Shown: positions 17,438-25,393, counted from the stretch's first letter. The stretch: DNA of 35,070 nt from Acidiphilium sp. PA (GCF_026191915.1 NZ_JAIMBY010000025.1:1-35070), one strand, 5' to 3'. Notes: a model not told the origin generated them from the letters alone. Numbers and translations are program-made.

Positions 17438-17540
17438 CGGGCAAGGGCGCGAGCGGGCACTTGGCCCGCTCGCGGGAAACGCAGCCACGCGCAACCGGCG
17501 CTTGCGCCGGTGAGCATGGCGAGGCCCTACCCCTTGCCGG
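17438..17540 (-). ncRNA. Leader RNA element E1 (full type)
   Basis: Read on the minus strand: stem P1 (GGCAAGGG from 17538-17531 pairing with CCCTTGCC from 17447-17440) closes a junction with two arms. P2 is CCGGCG/CGCCGG (17495-17510), extended by GCCATGC pairing with GCGTGGC across an internal loop. P3 is a perfect 10-bp hairpin (17449-17458 / 17464-17473). The joining sequences TAGGGCCTCGCCATGCTC and TGCGCGTGGCTGCG are shared with E2 and, in part, with E3 and E5. It lies 100 bases before the start at 17340. Confidence 0.75.
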
Positions 17541-17649
17541 CCGAGGCGGGTGCGGTAGCCGATTTTCCTGTTTGGCTTTCTGCGCTTTTCTCTTTCATTT
17601 TTCTGATTTTGCGTTAGAGCCCGATTGAGATCATTAAGAGGAATTGGAT

Positions 17650-18114
17650 ATGCCCAAGGGTATCAAAGGATCGTCCAAGCCGGCGACCAAGATTCAGGCC
17701 GCAACAAAAACAAAGACCTCACCTGCAAAAGTGAAACCGGCTGCTGCCAAAGCACCGATGAAAGTCGCCCCGAAAACAGTGAAGACGCCCCGGGCCAAGA
17801 CCGTCGCCGCAGTGGCAAAGCCGCAGCTATCAGTCCAGGAATTGCAGGATCGAATCGAGCAACTGGAGCAGGCAAACAGCGCCCTGACAGTGCTGGTTAC
17901 AAATGCGCTGACAGAAGCCCGTGACCAGATCAAAACTCTTCAGGTCGAATTGGAACAATCGAAAGCCGCCCCGCCTGTAAGCGAAACAGCGTCACTTCCT
18001 GACAATACTCCCTCCCCTGCCCCCGTCATTGCGGCAAAGATCGCAAAAAAACCGGCGACCAAGGTGAAGCCGCAGGAAAAACCCATCATCAAGCGCGGCA
18101 AGGTCAAAACCTGA
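17650..18114 (+). CDS. Basic, Lys/Ala/Pro-rich histone-H1-like protein with a coiled coil
   Basis: The 154-aa product has a strongly basic low-complexity N-terminus (residues 1-60, repeated Lys with Ala, Pro, Thr), a central coiled coil (about 62-105: heptads of Leu/Ile in VQELQDRIEQLEQANSA and onward), a Pro/Ala linker and a second basic tail. Such proteins (histone H1-like, AlgP-like, or KfrA-type plasmid proteins) bind DNA without specificity and may compact it or bridge it. AGAGGA lies nine bases before ATG 17650; a TTG two codons earlier is possible. It is the only plus-strand gene between 8 and 35 kb, diverging from the operon led by E1 and converging on the ardC operon. Confidence 0.65.
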   Translation: MPKGIKGSSKPATKIQAATKTKTSPAKVKPAAAKAPMKVAPKTVKTPRAKTVAAVAKPQLSVQELQDRIEQLEQANSALTVLVTNALTEARDQIKTLQVELEQSKAAPPVSETASLPDNTPSPAPVIAAKIAKKPATKVKPQEKPIIKRGKVKT

Positions 18115-18133
18115 CGCGCTGCGCTGCTGCGCC

Positions 18134-18442
18134 TTACTGCGCTCCCCCGGTTTCGGATCGTCCTTCGGCAAGCCAGTCCTTGACCCCAAGATCGGGGTCG
18201 ATCAGGGCAAACGGCCCTCCATCGTCGGCGGTATCGATGGTGGCGTGCAATGCCACGGTCCATTGCGGCAGATCCTCCGCTGGCGTCATCACCGCACCGA
18301 TAGCAAGGCAATGATAGGCGCCGATCGCTTCGGCGATCGTGTCGAGGAACATGCGGTAGCGTGGTTCCTCGTGCTGCGGGGCGTCTGCCACAATGCCGGT
18401 GATGATGGCTGCGAGTTCGACATCGGTTGCGATTTTTGCCAT
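18134..18442 (-). CDS. Hypothetical protein (102 aa), last gene of the ardC operon
   Basis: I do not recognise it. It is acidic and probably all soluble, with helices in the first 60 residues (VELAAIITGIVADAPQHEE; FLDTIAEAIGAYHCLAIG). AGGAGAT before ATG 18442 supports translation. It follows the 113-aa gene by 14 bases. Confidence 0.65.
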   Translation of the reverse strand: MAKIATDVELAAIITGIVADAPQHEEPRYRMFLDTIAEAIGAYHCLAIGAVMTPAEDLPQWTVALHATIDTADDGGPFALIDPDLGVKDWLAEGRSETGGAQ

Positions 18443-18456
18443 GTCGGGATCTCCTG

Positions 18457-18798
18457 TCAGGAACCGATTTCAAGGACGTTCTGCTCCGCGATCCGGATCC
18501 GCGGTGCATGGTTGGGTCGGGGTCGCTTCACCGGGCGGGTTCGGAATTCCCGGACCGACCAGGTGATCGCCGTGCGGTTCTCGACCAGGCTCGCACCCAA
18601 TCGCGAGAGGTACTCTTGCGCTCCTGCCAGATTGGCGCAGGCTAGCATGCACCGGATTGTGTAGCCTGAACGGGGTTTCGGGATCTCTGCCCACACGCCG
18701 ATCAGCGGCAGGCCTTTCGCGGGTCGACGTGTTCGGACCTGCGGTTTGAGGTTCTCGATGTCAAAGACGTCGAGGTCATCGTCATTGGTTCCGGTCAT
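18457..18798 (-). CDS. Hypothetical protein (113 aa)
   Basis: Unknown family. An acidic N-terminus (TNDDDLDVFDIENL) precedes a basic stretch (RTRRPAKG) and a mixed domain that ends with a strongly basic segment (REFRTRPVKRPRPNHAPRIR). GAAAGGAA precedes ATG 18798. It lies 45 bases after the PAPS-reductase-family gene and belongs to the same operon. Confidence 0.65.
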   Translation of the reverse strand: MTGTNDDDLDVFDIENLKPQVRTRRPAKGLPLIGVWAEIPKPRSGYTIRCMLACANLAGAQEYLSRLGASLVENRTAITWSVREFRTRPVKRPRPNHAPRIRIAEQNVLEIGS

Positions 18799-18843
18799 GG
18801 CCGGGGTTCCTTTCGATCAAAGGGCTGAGGTTGAAGTCGAGGG

Positions 18844-20067
18844 TCAGGGGACGGTGAGCCGATCCGGTTTCGCGGCAATAAGATCACGATATCGGTCGCG
18901 GACAGCGGGGCCGGTCAGGTAGTCAGCGTCGATGTCGAGCAGCGTGCCGATCCTGCGGCGGATGCTTGCCAACAGATCGGCGTCTTCATGAGACGGCACG
19001 GTGGTCGGCCAGCCTTTGACGTAGAGGAGATGATGGGGCAGCCGTGCTTCCAGACGCATCCGCTCGTGCGCAGCGAGCCGGGCCCGCGTCACCGCACGTC
19101 GCATATCGGCGTCGAGCAGATGCGGCGCGGTGTCGGCCAGCCAGCGGCTTCCCTGAAAAGCAAAGGTCGATCGGGCTTCGAGATCGACCATGGCGCGGTA
19201 GATGTCACGGTTCTCCGGACAGGAGGCGGCGGCCCGGAGATCACCGATCGAACTCATGATGCAGAACACGCACGACACACGGGTCGAGCCGTAGACGTCA
19301 TAGGCTTCATGCGTCAGACCCGCCTCTCCGATGGTTCGCCAGACCTGCTCGATCGGCCAATCGATGATCGGGTTCCAGACGAAAGCCTCGCGGGTTCTGG
19401 TCGTGAGGTTGGTATCGATGGCGCTGACCGGCTTGCCGCGTCGGTTTGTACTCTCCTGCCGCCTGATCCCGGTCACGTTCAGGATCGGTCGACCGGGGAA
19501 GCGTTTGGCCAGCGCCGATGCGATGATCCTGGTTTTCATTTCGGAGGTGCAGAACCGCATCGATGGCGTGCTCCATGGCAGGATCACCTGCACGCATTCG
19601 AGGGCTGCATAGCGGGCGACGTTGTTGGCCCAGCGCCCATGCCACCGGTGCAGCATATCCCCGGCCTGCCGGCGGACAACGACCAGTTCCCAGCCGATCC
19701 GTTCGGCGAGGCGCTGGCAGGCGGGGAGACTGTCGCGCCATTCCACGCGGCCGAGATCGGCGTGGATCAGGATGCGCGGTCCCGCGTGGCCGATGGCTTC
19801 CAGATAACGATCTACCGCGATGGCAACCGCGCAGGAATCCTTGCCGCCACTGACCCCGATTGCAACGGCGGCATCAGCGGCCAGCAGGCGCTCGACCTCC
19901 GGGGTCAACGCGATCGGCGGGCATTCGGAATCCCAGCCGGTGCCGATGGCAGTGTTGGCGTCGGCATCGAACGGAAGCTTCCCTTGCCAGCTTTTGGTGA
20001 GCGGGAGGGCGGATCGTCCGCTATCCCCCCTGCCCTGCTCCGCGCTTGCGGAGCAAAACGCGTCCAT
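18844..20067 (-). CDS. PAPS-reductase/ATP-pyrophosphatase-family protein
   Basis: The 407-aa protein has the PP-loop SGGKDS at 73-78 in the strand AVAIGVSGGKDSCAVAIAV, a HADLG segment, RFCTSEMK with a conserved Cys, the substrate-loop region GIRRQEST, a WNPIIDWPIEQVW block and SCVFC. These features belong to the phosphoadenosine phosphosulfate reductase superfamily that includes phage/plasmid forms, IbrA and the DNA phosphorothioation protein DndC. The paired cysteines could hold sulfur or an iron-sulfur cluster. Real sulfate assimilation is unlikely in this context; DNA or tRNA modification or regulation fits better. Its ATG overlaps the ardC stop (TGATG), so the two are translationally coupled. 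A GTG one codon earlier is also possible. Confidence 0.85.
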   Translation of the reverse strand: MDAFCSASAEQGRGDSGRSALPLTKSWQGKLPFDADANTAIGTGWDSECPPIALTPEVERLLAADAAVAIGVSGGKDSCAVAIAVDRYLEAIGHAGPRILIHADLGRVEWRDSLPACQRLAERIGWELVVVRRQAGDMLHRWHGRWANNVARYAALECVQVILPWSTPSMRFCTSEMKTRIIASALAKRFPGRPILNVTGIRRQESTNRRGKPVSAIDTNLTTRTREAFVWNPIIDWPIEQVWRTIGEAGLTHEAYDVYGSTRVSCVFCIMSSIGDLRAAASCPENRDIYRAMVDLEARSTFAFQGSRWLADTAPHLLDADMRRAVTRARLAAHERMRLEARLPHHLLYVKGWPTTVPSHEDADLLASIRRRIGTLLDIDADYLTGPAVRDRYRDLIAAKPDRLTVP

Positions 20068-21134
20068 CACGCAGCCGTCGCGAGAGGTTCGACAACAGGC
20101 ACAGCCTGGTCGTCGAACTCGTCGAGCGTGTCTCCCGGATCGCCGTCGCCGTCCTGCTCTCCCGCGCCGGCTTCGTTGGCCGTTCGCACCGCAGTCGCGT
20201 AGTCGGCATGAAAGCCGAGGATGTAATCGGCCACGCGCTGTGCATCGGCCGCCGCGCGGAAGATCGCCTTCCTATCGGACCTGATGACGGTCATCCAATC
20301 GGCCAGGTAGCTGGCGGTATTCTCGATCTCGGCCTCGACGCCGACTACGGTGCAGATGTTCACCGAGGCGATCGACACCACCAGTTCCTCGAACGCATAA
20401 GCCGCTGAGCCGAACCGACCACCCTGGCTGAGGTTCAGCCGAGGTGCCGCATAGGCATAATGGGACAGTTCATGCAGCGCCGTATATGAGAAGGCCGCAT
20501 CGTTGCGGAACGCGGCCTTGGGCGGCAGGTAGATGCAGTCCCGTGATGGCACGAAGCACGCTTGCGAGCCGCCGTAGTGGATGGTGGCACCGCTGCTGTC
20601 GAGGATTGTCTGGACCGCCTCCGGCGTGCGCCACGGCTCGGCTGCGATCCCCGGTGGGTTATAGACGGGAATGCCGTCGATCTGGGTTGCATGAAAGACC
20701 GTGGAAGCCCGCAGCATGAAGAACGGGCGTGCTCCCTCCCCTGCGGTATCAGGAGAAACGAGAACCGTCTCCCCGTCCTCGCCGCCCGGCCGCTGGAGCT
20801 TGCGATAGAACACGACGGTGGTGCCGCGTTCGCCCTTGCGGACCTGCCAGCCCCGGGCTTGCGCCTGCCGGTAGGAGCACCAGCGCGGATCGCCGTTGAA
20901 CGCCGCATCCTGCATCATGCCGAGCAGCAGATTGTTGATCCCGCGGTAAATCCGTCCCGTCGTCGGGTTCATCGGTGCGCCGGCGAGGCCCTGATCCCAG
21001 CCCCGCTGCCACGGCAGCACGCCGCGTTCGAGCGCAGCGAGGATCTTGTCGGTCACCTCCTGGTAGATATCGCGGGGATTGGGATTCAGATTGGTATTGG
21101 CTGTGCAGGAGCGCGGCCATCTGGATTTGTTCAT
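20067..21134 (-). CDS. ardC: ArdC-type antirestriction protein (zincin)
   Basis: The 355-aa protein has an N-terminal ssDNA-binding ArdC domain (about 20-145: DIYQEVTDKILAALERG, LPWQRGW, NPTTGRIYRGINNLLL, VRKGERGTTVVFY) and a C-terminal metallopeptidase domain with zinc motif HELSH at 221-225 and a downstream glutamate in AFEELVVSIAS (249/250). Plasmid ArdC proteins bind single-stranded DNA and protect incoming plasmid DNA from restriction during transfer. ATG 21134 has GGGAGA seven bases ahead; this site sits in the loop of a hairpin (21136-21160) and the gene is led by element E2. It is the first gene of a four-gene operon running to 18134. A frame starting in the leader ends on its start codon. 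Confidence 0.92.
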   Translation of the reverse strand: MNKSRWPRSCTANTNLNPNPRDIYQEVTDKILAALERGVLPWQRGWDQGLAGAPMNPTTGRIYRGINNLLLGMMQDAAFNGDPRWCSYRQAQARGWQVRKGERGTTVVFYRKLQRPGGEDGETVLVSPDTAGEGARPFFMLRASTVFHATQIDGIPVYNPPGIAAEPWRTPEAVQTILDSSGATIHYGGSQACFVPSRDCIYLPPKAAFRNDAAFSYTALHELSHYAYAAPRLNLSQGGRFGSAAYAFEELVVSIASVNICTVVGVEAEIENTASYLADWMTVIRSDRKAIFRAAADAQRVADYILGFHADYATAVRTANEAGAGEQDGDGDPGDTLDEFDDQAVPVVEPLATAA

Positions 21135-21268
21135 CGGTATTTCTCCCTTCCTGAAACACCGTTTGGCGGCCGCGTCGGGGCGGGCGGGGCAAGGGCGCGG
21201 GGCGGGCCGTTTGGCCCGTCCCGCGGGAAACGCAGCCACGCGCAGCCGGCGCGGGCGCCGGCGAGCAT
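21131..21268 (-). CDS. Possible leader peptide within element E2 (45 aa)
   Basis: The conserved ATG inside the element opens a 45-codon frame, rich in Arg, Pro, Gly and Ala, that ends with the TGA inside the ATGA of the ardC start. That exact junction would couple translation of the two. No clear ribosome binding site is present beyond a G-rich stretch, and GC-rich DNA often stays open by chance, so this is only a candidate. Confidence 0.3.
   Translation of the reverse strand: MLAGARAGCAWLRFPRDGPNGPPRALAPPAPTRPPNGVSGREKYR
21136..21160 (-). promoter_or_regulatory. Hairpin presenting the ardC ribosome binding site in its loop
   Basis: GGTATTTC (21136-21143) pairs with GAAACACC (21153-21160), eight pairs with one G-T. 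The nine-base loop, read on the minus strand, is AGGAAGGGA: the Shine-Dalgarno sequence of ardC. It is the E2 counterpart of the P4 hairpins. Confidence 0.5.
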
Positions 21269-21290
21269 GGCGAGGCCCTACCCCTTGCGG
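21186..21290 (-). ncRNA. Leader RNA element E2 (full type)
   Basis: P1 is GCAAGGG (21189-21195) with CCCTTGC (21282-21288). P3 is a 13-bp stem (21196-21208 / 21213-21225) with one G-T pair. P2 is a 7-bp stem (21245-21251 / 21256-21262), extended by the conserved GCCATGC / GCGTGGC pairing. The junction sequence equals that of E1 almost completely, while arm sequences differ. It lies 54 bases before ardC and about 65 bases after the stop of the SANT-repeat gene. Confidence 0.75.
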
Positions 21291-21353
21291 CGCGCGACCC
21301 GCATGCGGCATTGCTTCACGCTCGCGGCGGAGATCGCTTTCATGTCTGCTGTC

Positions 21354-22670
21354 TCAATCGTGACCGAAGACCCGAACCACCTTGAACGATTGCCAGGGGT
21401 CACCCGCCGGGCCGGTCGGCGCGGCCAGCGAGAGGATCGCGGCACAATCGAGCACTGGCCGATGGGCGCGAAGATTACGCGGGGCTGCGTGATCGCGCTG
21501 GGAGAATGACAGGCCGATCTTGATTGCCCGCTTCGAGACGATCGTCGGATCGCGCCGCATCACCTTGGCAAGATCGATCATCGAGACGCCTGCCGCATGG
21601 GCGATGCGGATCAGGAGATCTTCATCCGGGGTCCAGTCCCGGCAGTAGCCATGATCCAATCCGAGGGTGAAGGCGCGGTTGTAGACGGCGGATTTCGGCC
21701 GATCGAGCAGGCCGGCGAGTTCGCCCGTCTTCATCCGGCCTCTGCCATAATTCGCCCGGAGCATTTCATCGTCTGCCTCGCTCCAGAGGCGGCCCTGACG
21801 TGCGCCGTTGGGCTTTGGGTGGGTGCCTGACAGGTTGAGTTCTGCGGCTTTCCAGCGGATCGAATGTCGCGATCGGCCAAGCCGGTGACTGAGCGCCACA
21901 AGATTGCCGCCGGTCTGATAGGCTTGGCGCAGGAGATCGCATTCCTCCTCGATCCAGGGTCGACCCCAACCCCGGTGATAGCCGCTCGCGGCGATGAACG
22001 CCTGAAAACTGCTTTCCGCGCGAAGGGGAAACCCCTTGGCGGCCAGCTTGCGGCGGATCACCGGATAGAGATGCCCCTCCTCGGCAAGCTTGAGCGCAAG
22101 AGCCTGTTCATCGGGATGCCAGGGCTTGGGTCCTTCTGGACGTCGCAGACCGAGATGCGACGCCCGGCTGATCACCCCGGACCCAGGGCGGCCGAGACGC
22201 GCGGCGATCTCGGCAATCGTCGCTTCTATCGTGTAGACCGCTCGAAGAACGGCATCTTCGGCTTCCGACCACGGCGGAGGTGCCGCCTTCGTCAGACCGA
22301 GAAGCCCGGCGCGGACGTAAACAGCCGGCACACCACGTTCAAGGCGGAGCGCAAGTGTTGCAGTCGGCACGCTGCCGTAGTCCGTGATCAGGACACGGTC
22401 CTCATCTTCGGTCCACGGCCGAAACTTCGGGCGATAGAGGCCCAGTTCCCAGGCTATGTCTTTCACCGTCTCGATCGTGCGACTGACGGCAATCGCGATC
22501 TCCTCCCAGGGCGCATCTGCGCCGAGCCTATCCCGGAGCGTATCGAGTTCCGCCGGCATCCAACCTCGCGTGTGGTATCTGATCTCCCGCACCGGGGTGA
22601 TCTCTGCCGGTGTGGGTAGCACCCGGTCCGCAGTCGCGGGATCGAGCACCACGATCTCGTAATCGCCCAT
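21354..22670 (-). CDS. Protein with seven Myb/SANT-like helical repeats
   Basis: The 438-aa protein contains seven units of about 48-57 residues, each starting with a Trp followed by an acidic pair and ending in an A-x-x-L-G-L type turn. Anchor tryptophans are at about 37, 86, 134, 184, 239, 296 and 346 (PWTEDEDRVL, PWSEAEDAVL, PWHPDEQALA, PWIEEECDLL, LWSEADDEML, DWTPDEDLLI). The second half of most units looks like a recognition helix (IAARLGRPGSGVISRASHLGL). This is the layout of Myb/SANT or GcrA-like DNA-binding helices, so an extended multi-site DNA contact is likely. Its ATG comes one base after the stop of the HerA-like gene, with no separate ribosome binding site, so the two proteins are made together. 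I know no named family with seven such units in a plasmid. Confidence 0.75.
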   Translation of the reverse strand: MGDYEIVVLDPATADRVLPTPAEITPVREIRYHTRGWMPAELDTLRDRLGADAPWEEIAIAVSRTIETVKDIAWELGLYRPKFRPWTEDEDRVLITDYGSVPTATLALRLERGVPAVYVRAGLLGLTKAAPPPWSEAEDAVLRAVYTIEATIAEIAARLGRPGSGVISRASHLGLRRPEGPKPWHPDEQALALKLAEEGHLYPVIRRKLAAKGFPLRAESSFQAFIAASGYHRGWGRPWIEEECDLLRQAYQTGGNLVALSHRLGRSRHSIRWKAAELNLSGTHPKPNGARQGRLWSEADDEMLRANYGRGRMKTGELAGLLDRPKSAVYNRAFTLGLDHGYCRDWTPDEDLLIRIAHAAGVSMIDLAKVMRRDPTIVSKRAIKIGLSFSQRDHAAPRNLRAHRPVLDCAAILSLAAPTGPAGDPWQSFKVVRVFGHD

Positions 22671-22671
22671 G

Positions 22672-24033
22672 TCAGGACAAGCCCACGATGGGCGTATCGG
22701 CGATCAGGGTGCGCAGCGCCGCAGCCAGGCGCACGACGCGGCAGTCGTCGCGCGGCAGCGCGTCGATCAACCGCTCCCCGATCAGCAGATCGATCGCCTG
22801 ATCGACGATCCCCGGTTCGATCGCGAGCTTGGCGGCGATCTCCGTGGTGGTCGTGGCATTGGGAGAGATCCGCTTCAGGGTCTGGACAATCGTGCCCGCG
22901 ACCGGCGCGAGGTCGTTGAGCAGGAACAGGCTGAGCGCCAGTTTGCCTCTGCGGTCGGGACGATGATCGCTGACTGCCGAAGCGGGCAGGCGATCGAGAT
23001 CGAGCCGGTCGCGGGCGTCGGCGTCACTCATTCGTGCCCCTGGCATCGGTGTGGGTGTCGCGCCGACATGCGGGGTGGACGCGATCGCGACGTCGACCGC
23101 GACCGCCTCGCGCGCGAAGGCCGGGCCGATCGCAAAGAAGCGTCCTGCCGGCAGCGTGCGCAATTGGCAGGCCTTCTGGTAGGGGAACCCGAGGAGATCA
23201 CCGGCGCGCGCGACGTCCCGGTCGTAGACATTCAGACCGAGCAGATGATTGTGGCATTCGCTGACCACCGAACTCGCGAGCTTTGCGAGACGCTGGGTTG
23301 CGATCACCGGTCCGAGGCCACGCTTGCGGCCCCGCGCGCAGAGTTCGGTGAGGGTGGCGATCCCGAGGCGGCGGATCTCGGCGTCGCGCCCCGATGCGGC
23401 GAGATGCGGCGCAATCAGATGGGCTTCGTCGATCGCGACCAGCATCGTGTGCGGCCAGTGTTCCCTGGGCGCGGTCAGCAGGCCGTTCAGAAAGGCGGAG
23501 GCACGCACGATGCGCTCGTCGGGCGAGAGATCGCTCAGGTCGAGATGCACCGAGAGCCGGTGCCGCCGGGCATTGAGTGCCACGATCGCGAGTCCATCCG
23601 CGGCGAGGTCGGCCGCCCGGATCGTGGGAGCGCCGATATGAGAGGCCAGGTTGGCGAACTCGGCTTCCGGATCGAGCAAGGCGATCGCCGTATGAGGATG
23701 TGCCTGCTCGATGATATGGCGGAGCGCCATGGACTTGCCGGCGCCGGCCGATCCCTGGATCAGGCATTTGTAAGCGATCAACCGGGAGAGATCGACGTCG
23801 AGTGTCCCGCGCGGCGTCTTGCCGAGGGTGAATCGCGGCCCTTTCAGGCTCGGCGCTGGCGATGAACCGGCACGCGCGATCGTTGCGGGTGGTGGATCGG
23901 GCTCTTCGATCATGCCGCGGTCGCGCAGCAGGGTGCGAAGCGCCGGGGTGGTCGGGAAATTATCATCGCCGGGGCGGACGATGCGCGGCCGCTCGAGCGC
24001 CTTGTCGGACGCGGGATGTGATCTTGCGGGCAT
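22672..24033 (-). CDS. HerA/DUF87-type P-loop ATPase with C-terminal winged helix
   Basis: The 453-aa protein has Walker A GSAGAGKS (94-101), Walker B MLVAIDEAH (197-205), a RKRGLGPVIATQRLAKL segment (sensor and arginine typical of HerA/VirD4-like ATPases) and a winged-helix-like end (about 385-430, TTEIAAKLAIEPGIVDQAI). HerA-type ATPases move DNA as hexamers; relatives serve in end resection, conjugation coupling and several phage-defence pairs. A membrane anchor, usual in conjugation coupling proteins, is absent. I use ATG 24033 with GGAG ten bases ahead; another Met 13 codons earlier is possible. It is directly followed by the SANT-repeat gene, which suggests the two act as a pair. Confidence 0.82.
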   Translation of the reverse strand: MPARSHPASDKALERPRIVRPGDDNFPTTPALRTLLRDRGMIEEPDPPPATIARAGSSPAPSLKGPRFTLGKTPRGTLDVDLSRLIAYKCLIQGSAGAGKSMALRHIIEQAHPHTAIALLDPEAEFANLASHIGAPTIRAADLAADGLAIVALNARRHRLSVHLDLSDLSPDERIVRASAFLNGLLTAPREHWPHTMLVAIDEAHLIAPHLAASGRDAEIRRLGIATLTELCARGRKRGLGPVIATQRLAKLASSVVSECHNHLLGLNVYDRDVARAGDLLGFPYQKACQLRTLPAGRFFAIGPAFAREAVAVDVAIASTPHVGATPTPMPGARMSDADARDRLDLDRLPASAVSDHRPDRRGKLALSLFLLNDLAPVAGTIVQTLKRISPNATTTTEIAAKLAIEPGIVDQAIDLLIGERLIDALPRDDCRVVRLAAALRTLIADTPIVGLS

Positions 24034-24081
24034 GGGATGTCTCCGGGGGAGTGCCGAGGAAAGATTCGGCATGTTGAAACG

Positions 24082-24110
24082 CCAACGCGCCCTCGTGGGG
24101 CGCGCTGGCA
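24082..24110 (-). terminator. Terminator hairpin
   Basis: A 12-bp stem with one G-T pair (minus strand GCCAGCGCGCCC / GGGCGCGTTGGC) and a five-base loop, followed by GTTTC on the minus strand. It ends the 218-aa/159-aa operon. Confidence 0.65.
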
Positions 24111-24188
24111 GGATTGAATTCGTCGGAGTAATTCGGATCAGGACCGGAACGTCGCGTTCACAATGACGTCGTGGTCACAATGACGCGG

Positions 24189-24668
24189 TCAGGGAGCGGT
24201 TGTGTCTCGATCTCGCCGTTCATGCTCATCGCGCCAATGCTGTTCGAGCGCACGGGCGATTTCGGCACGGGGTTGGACTGCGCGGAACAACGCGAAGGCT
24301 GGTGCGCCGGCGACTGCGTTCTGGTCGAGCGCTTCGAGGCTGGCGTTCACGCCGCGGTTCGGGTGTCCGGTCTCGTCGTTGTAGTCGGTAACCAGCTGAC
24401 GGAATCCCGGATGGTCACGATATTCCTGCTCGAGCCGGGCGATCTGGGCAGCATGGTTCGGCAGGGTTTTCTCGACCGCCTCGGTCGCCGTGGCAGGCAG
24501 GTCGGGTTTCTGCGCCTGCGTTGCCTGTCGAGCCTGCGCTTTAGCCGCCTGGACCAGCTGGGTGATGTCCGGCCGTGCAGTGGTCCGGTCCGATGGCGCG
24601 CGCTCACGACCATAGAGGAAGCCGACAGCGCAAAGGCCAAGCCCGAGAATGAGGGTGGAACGCTTCAT
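24189..24668 (-). CDS. Hypothetical membrane-anchored or exported protein (159 aa)
   Basis: Residues 4-20 (STLILGLGLCAVGFLYG) form one hydrophobic segment after MKR, a signal anchor or signal peptide; there is no proper lipobox. The rest is helical and Gln/Ala/Arg-rich (about 35-75), then a soluble domain ending in charged repeats of Glu, His and Arg. The start overlaps the stop of the 218-aa gene as ATGA, so translation is coupled. I know no family. Confidence 0.65.
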   Translation of the reverse strand: MKRSTLILGLGLCAVGFLYGRERAPSDRTTARPDITQLVQAAKAQARQATQAQKPDLPATATEAVEKTLPNHAAQIARLEQEYRDHPGFRQLVTDYNDETGHPNRGVNASLEALDQNAVAGAPAFALFRAVQPRAEIARALEQHWRDEHERRDRDTTAP

Positions 24669-25321
24669 GACACGGTGCCCATTTTCGGCTGATCGGCATC
24701 GGCTGGCAAATGAATTTCGGGATTCAGCGTTCCTGCGGATTTGATTTCGACCCAGTCGGCATCACTGCCGAGGCTGGCTGGCAAGCAGAATATCCTGCGC
24801 TCAGACCAGTTGAAGATCGTCGCGCTGCCCAGATCCACCCAGCCGTCATCGTTGGACCAGTAGCCACCTCCCTGCCCCATCTGACTCTCGTTCGGTGAAT
24901 AGATCATGAAGCGCTTGCCGGCCTGGATCATCTCGTCGATCCAGTCGCCGCAGTGAAAATCGCCGATAACCTCGCCGGCGCCGAGATCGAGCACGCAGGC
25001 CCCGCCACTGAAGGCGTCGAGGACTGGCCGCGAGCAGAGATAGGCCCAGCTAAACCCCCAGCGACCGCGGAGCTTGAAGCGCTTGGCGCAGGCAAGAACG
25101 TAATTGATGACATGATCGGGATCGCCCATGCCATCACCGTCATGGATCCAGACGCCGCCCGGTGAATCCTCCATCGGGTCGGCTGCCACCTCGAAGCAGA
25201 CGATATCGCCGTGTCGCGCCATCAGACGCTCATAGGCGGCAAACAGTCGCACGGCGCGGGCGGCATTGCCGGTCGAGCCGGTATCGAGCCGGCAGGAAAA
25301 TCGTGTGGAATAGTCGGCCAT
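24665..25321 (-). CDS. Hypothetical protein (218 aa)
   Basis: I do not recognise this family. It is soluble and mixed alpha/beta, with many Gly, Asp and Trp residues (GGVWIHDGDGMGDPDHVINY; GWVDLGSATIFNW). CGGAG lies ten bases before ATG 25321. It heads a two-gene operon bounded by terminator hairpins at 25343-25369 and 24082-24110. Confidence 0.65.
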   Translation of the reverse strand: MADYSTRFSCRLDTGSTGNAARAVRLFAAYERLMARHGDIVCFEVAADPMEDSPGGVWIHDGDGMGDPDHVINYVLACAKRFKLRGRWGFSWAYLCSRPVLDAFSGGACVLDLGAGEVIGDFHCGDWIDEMIQAGKRFMIYSPNESQMGQGGGYWSNDDGWVDLGSATIFNWSERRIFCLPASLGSDADWVEIKSAGTLNPEIHLPADADQPKMGTVS

Positions 25322-25342
25322 GAGAAAAAGCTCCGTGAATGA

Positions 25343-25369
25343 AAAAGCCCGGTGCGAGACCGGGCTTTT
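25343..25369. terminator. Bidirectional terminator hairpin
   Basis: A perfect 11-bp stem AAAAGCCCGGT / ACCGGGCTTTT with a five-base loop. The A/T ends provide a T-run in either direction. It ends the DUF6878 operon on the minus strand. Confidence 0.75.
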
Positions 25370-25393
25370 CGGAATGAGAGGGAAAGCTGACGA

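Noticed and set aside
17438-17540. E elements as ordinary rho-independent terminators
   Set aside because: They are multi-arm structures with conserved unpaired segments and lack a T-run; the true terminator-like hairpins of the region look different.
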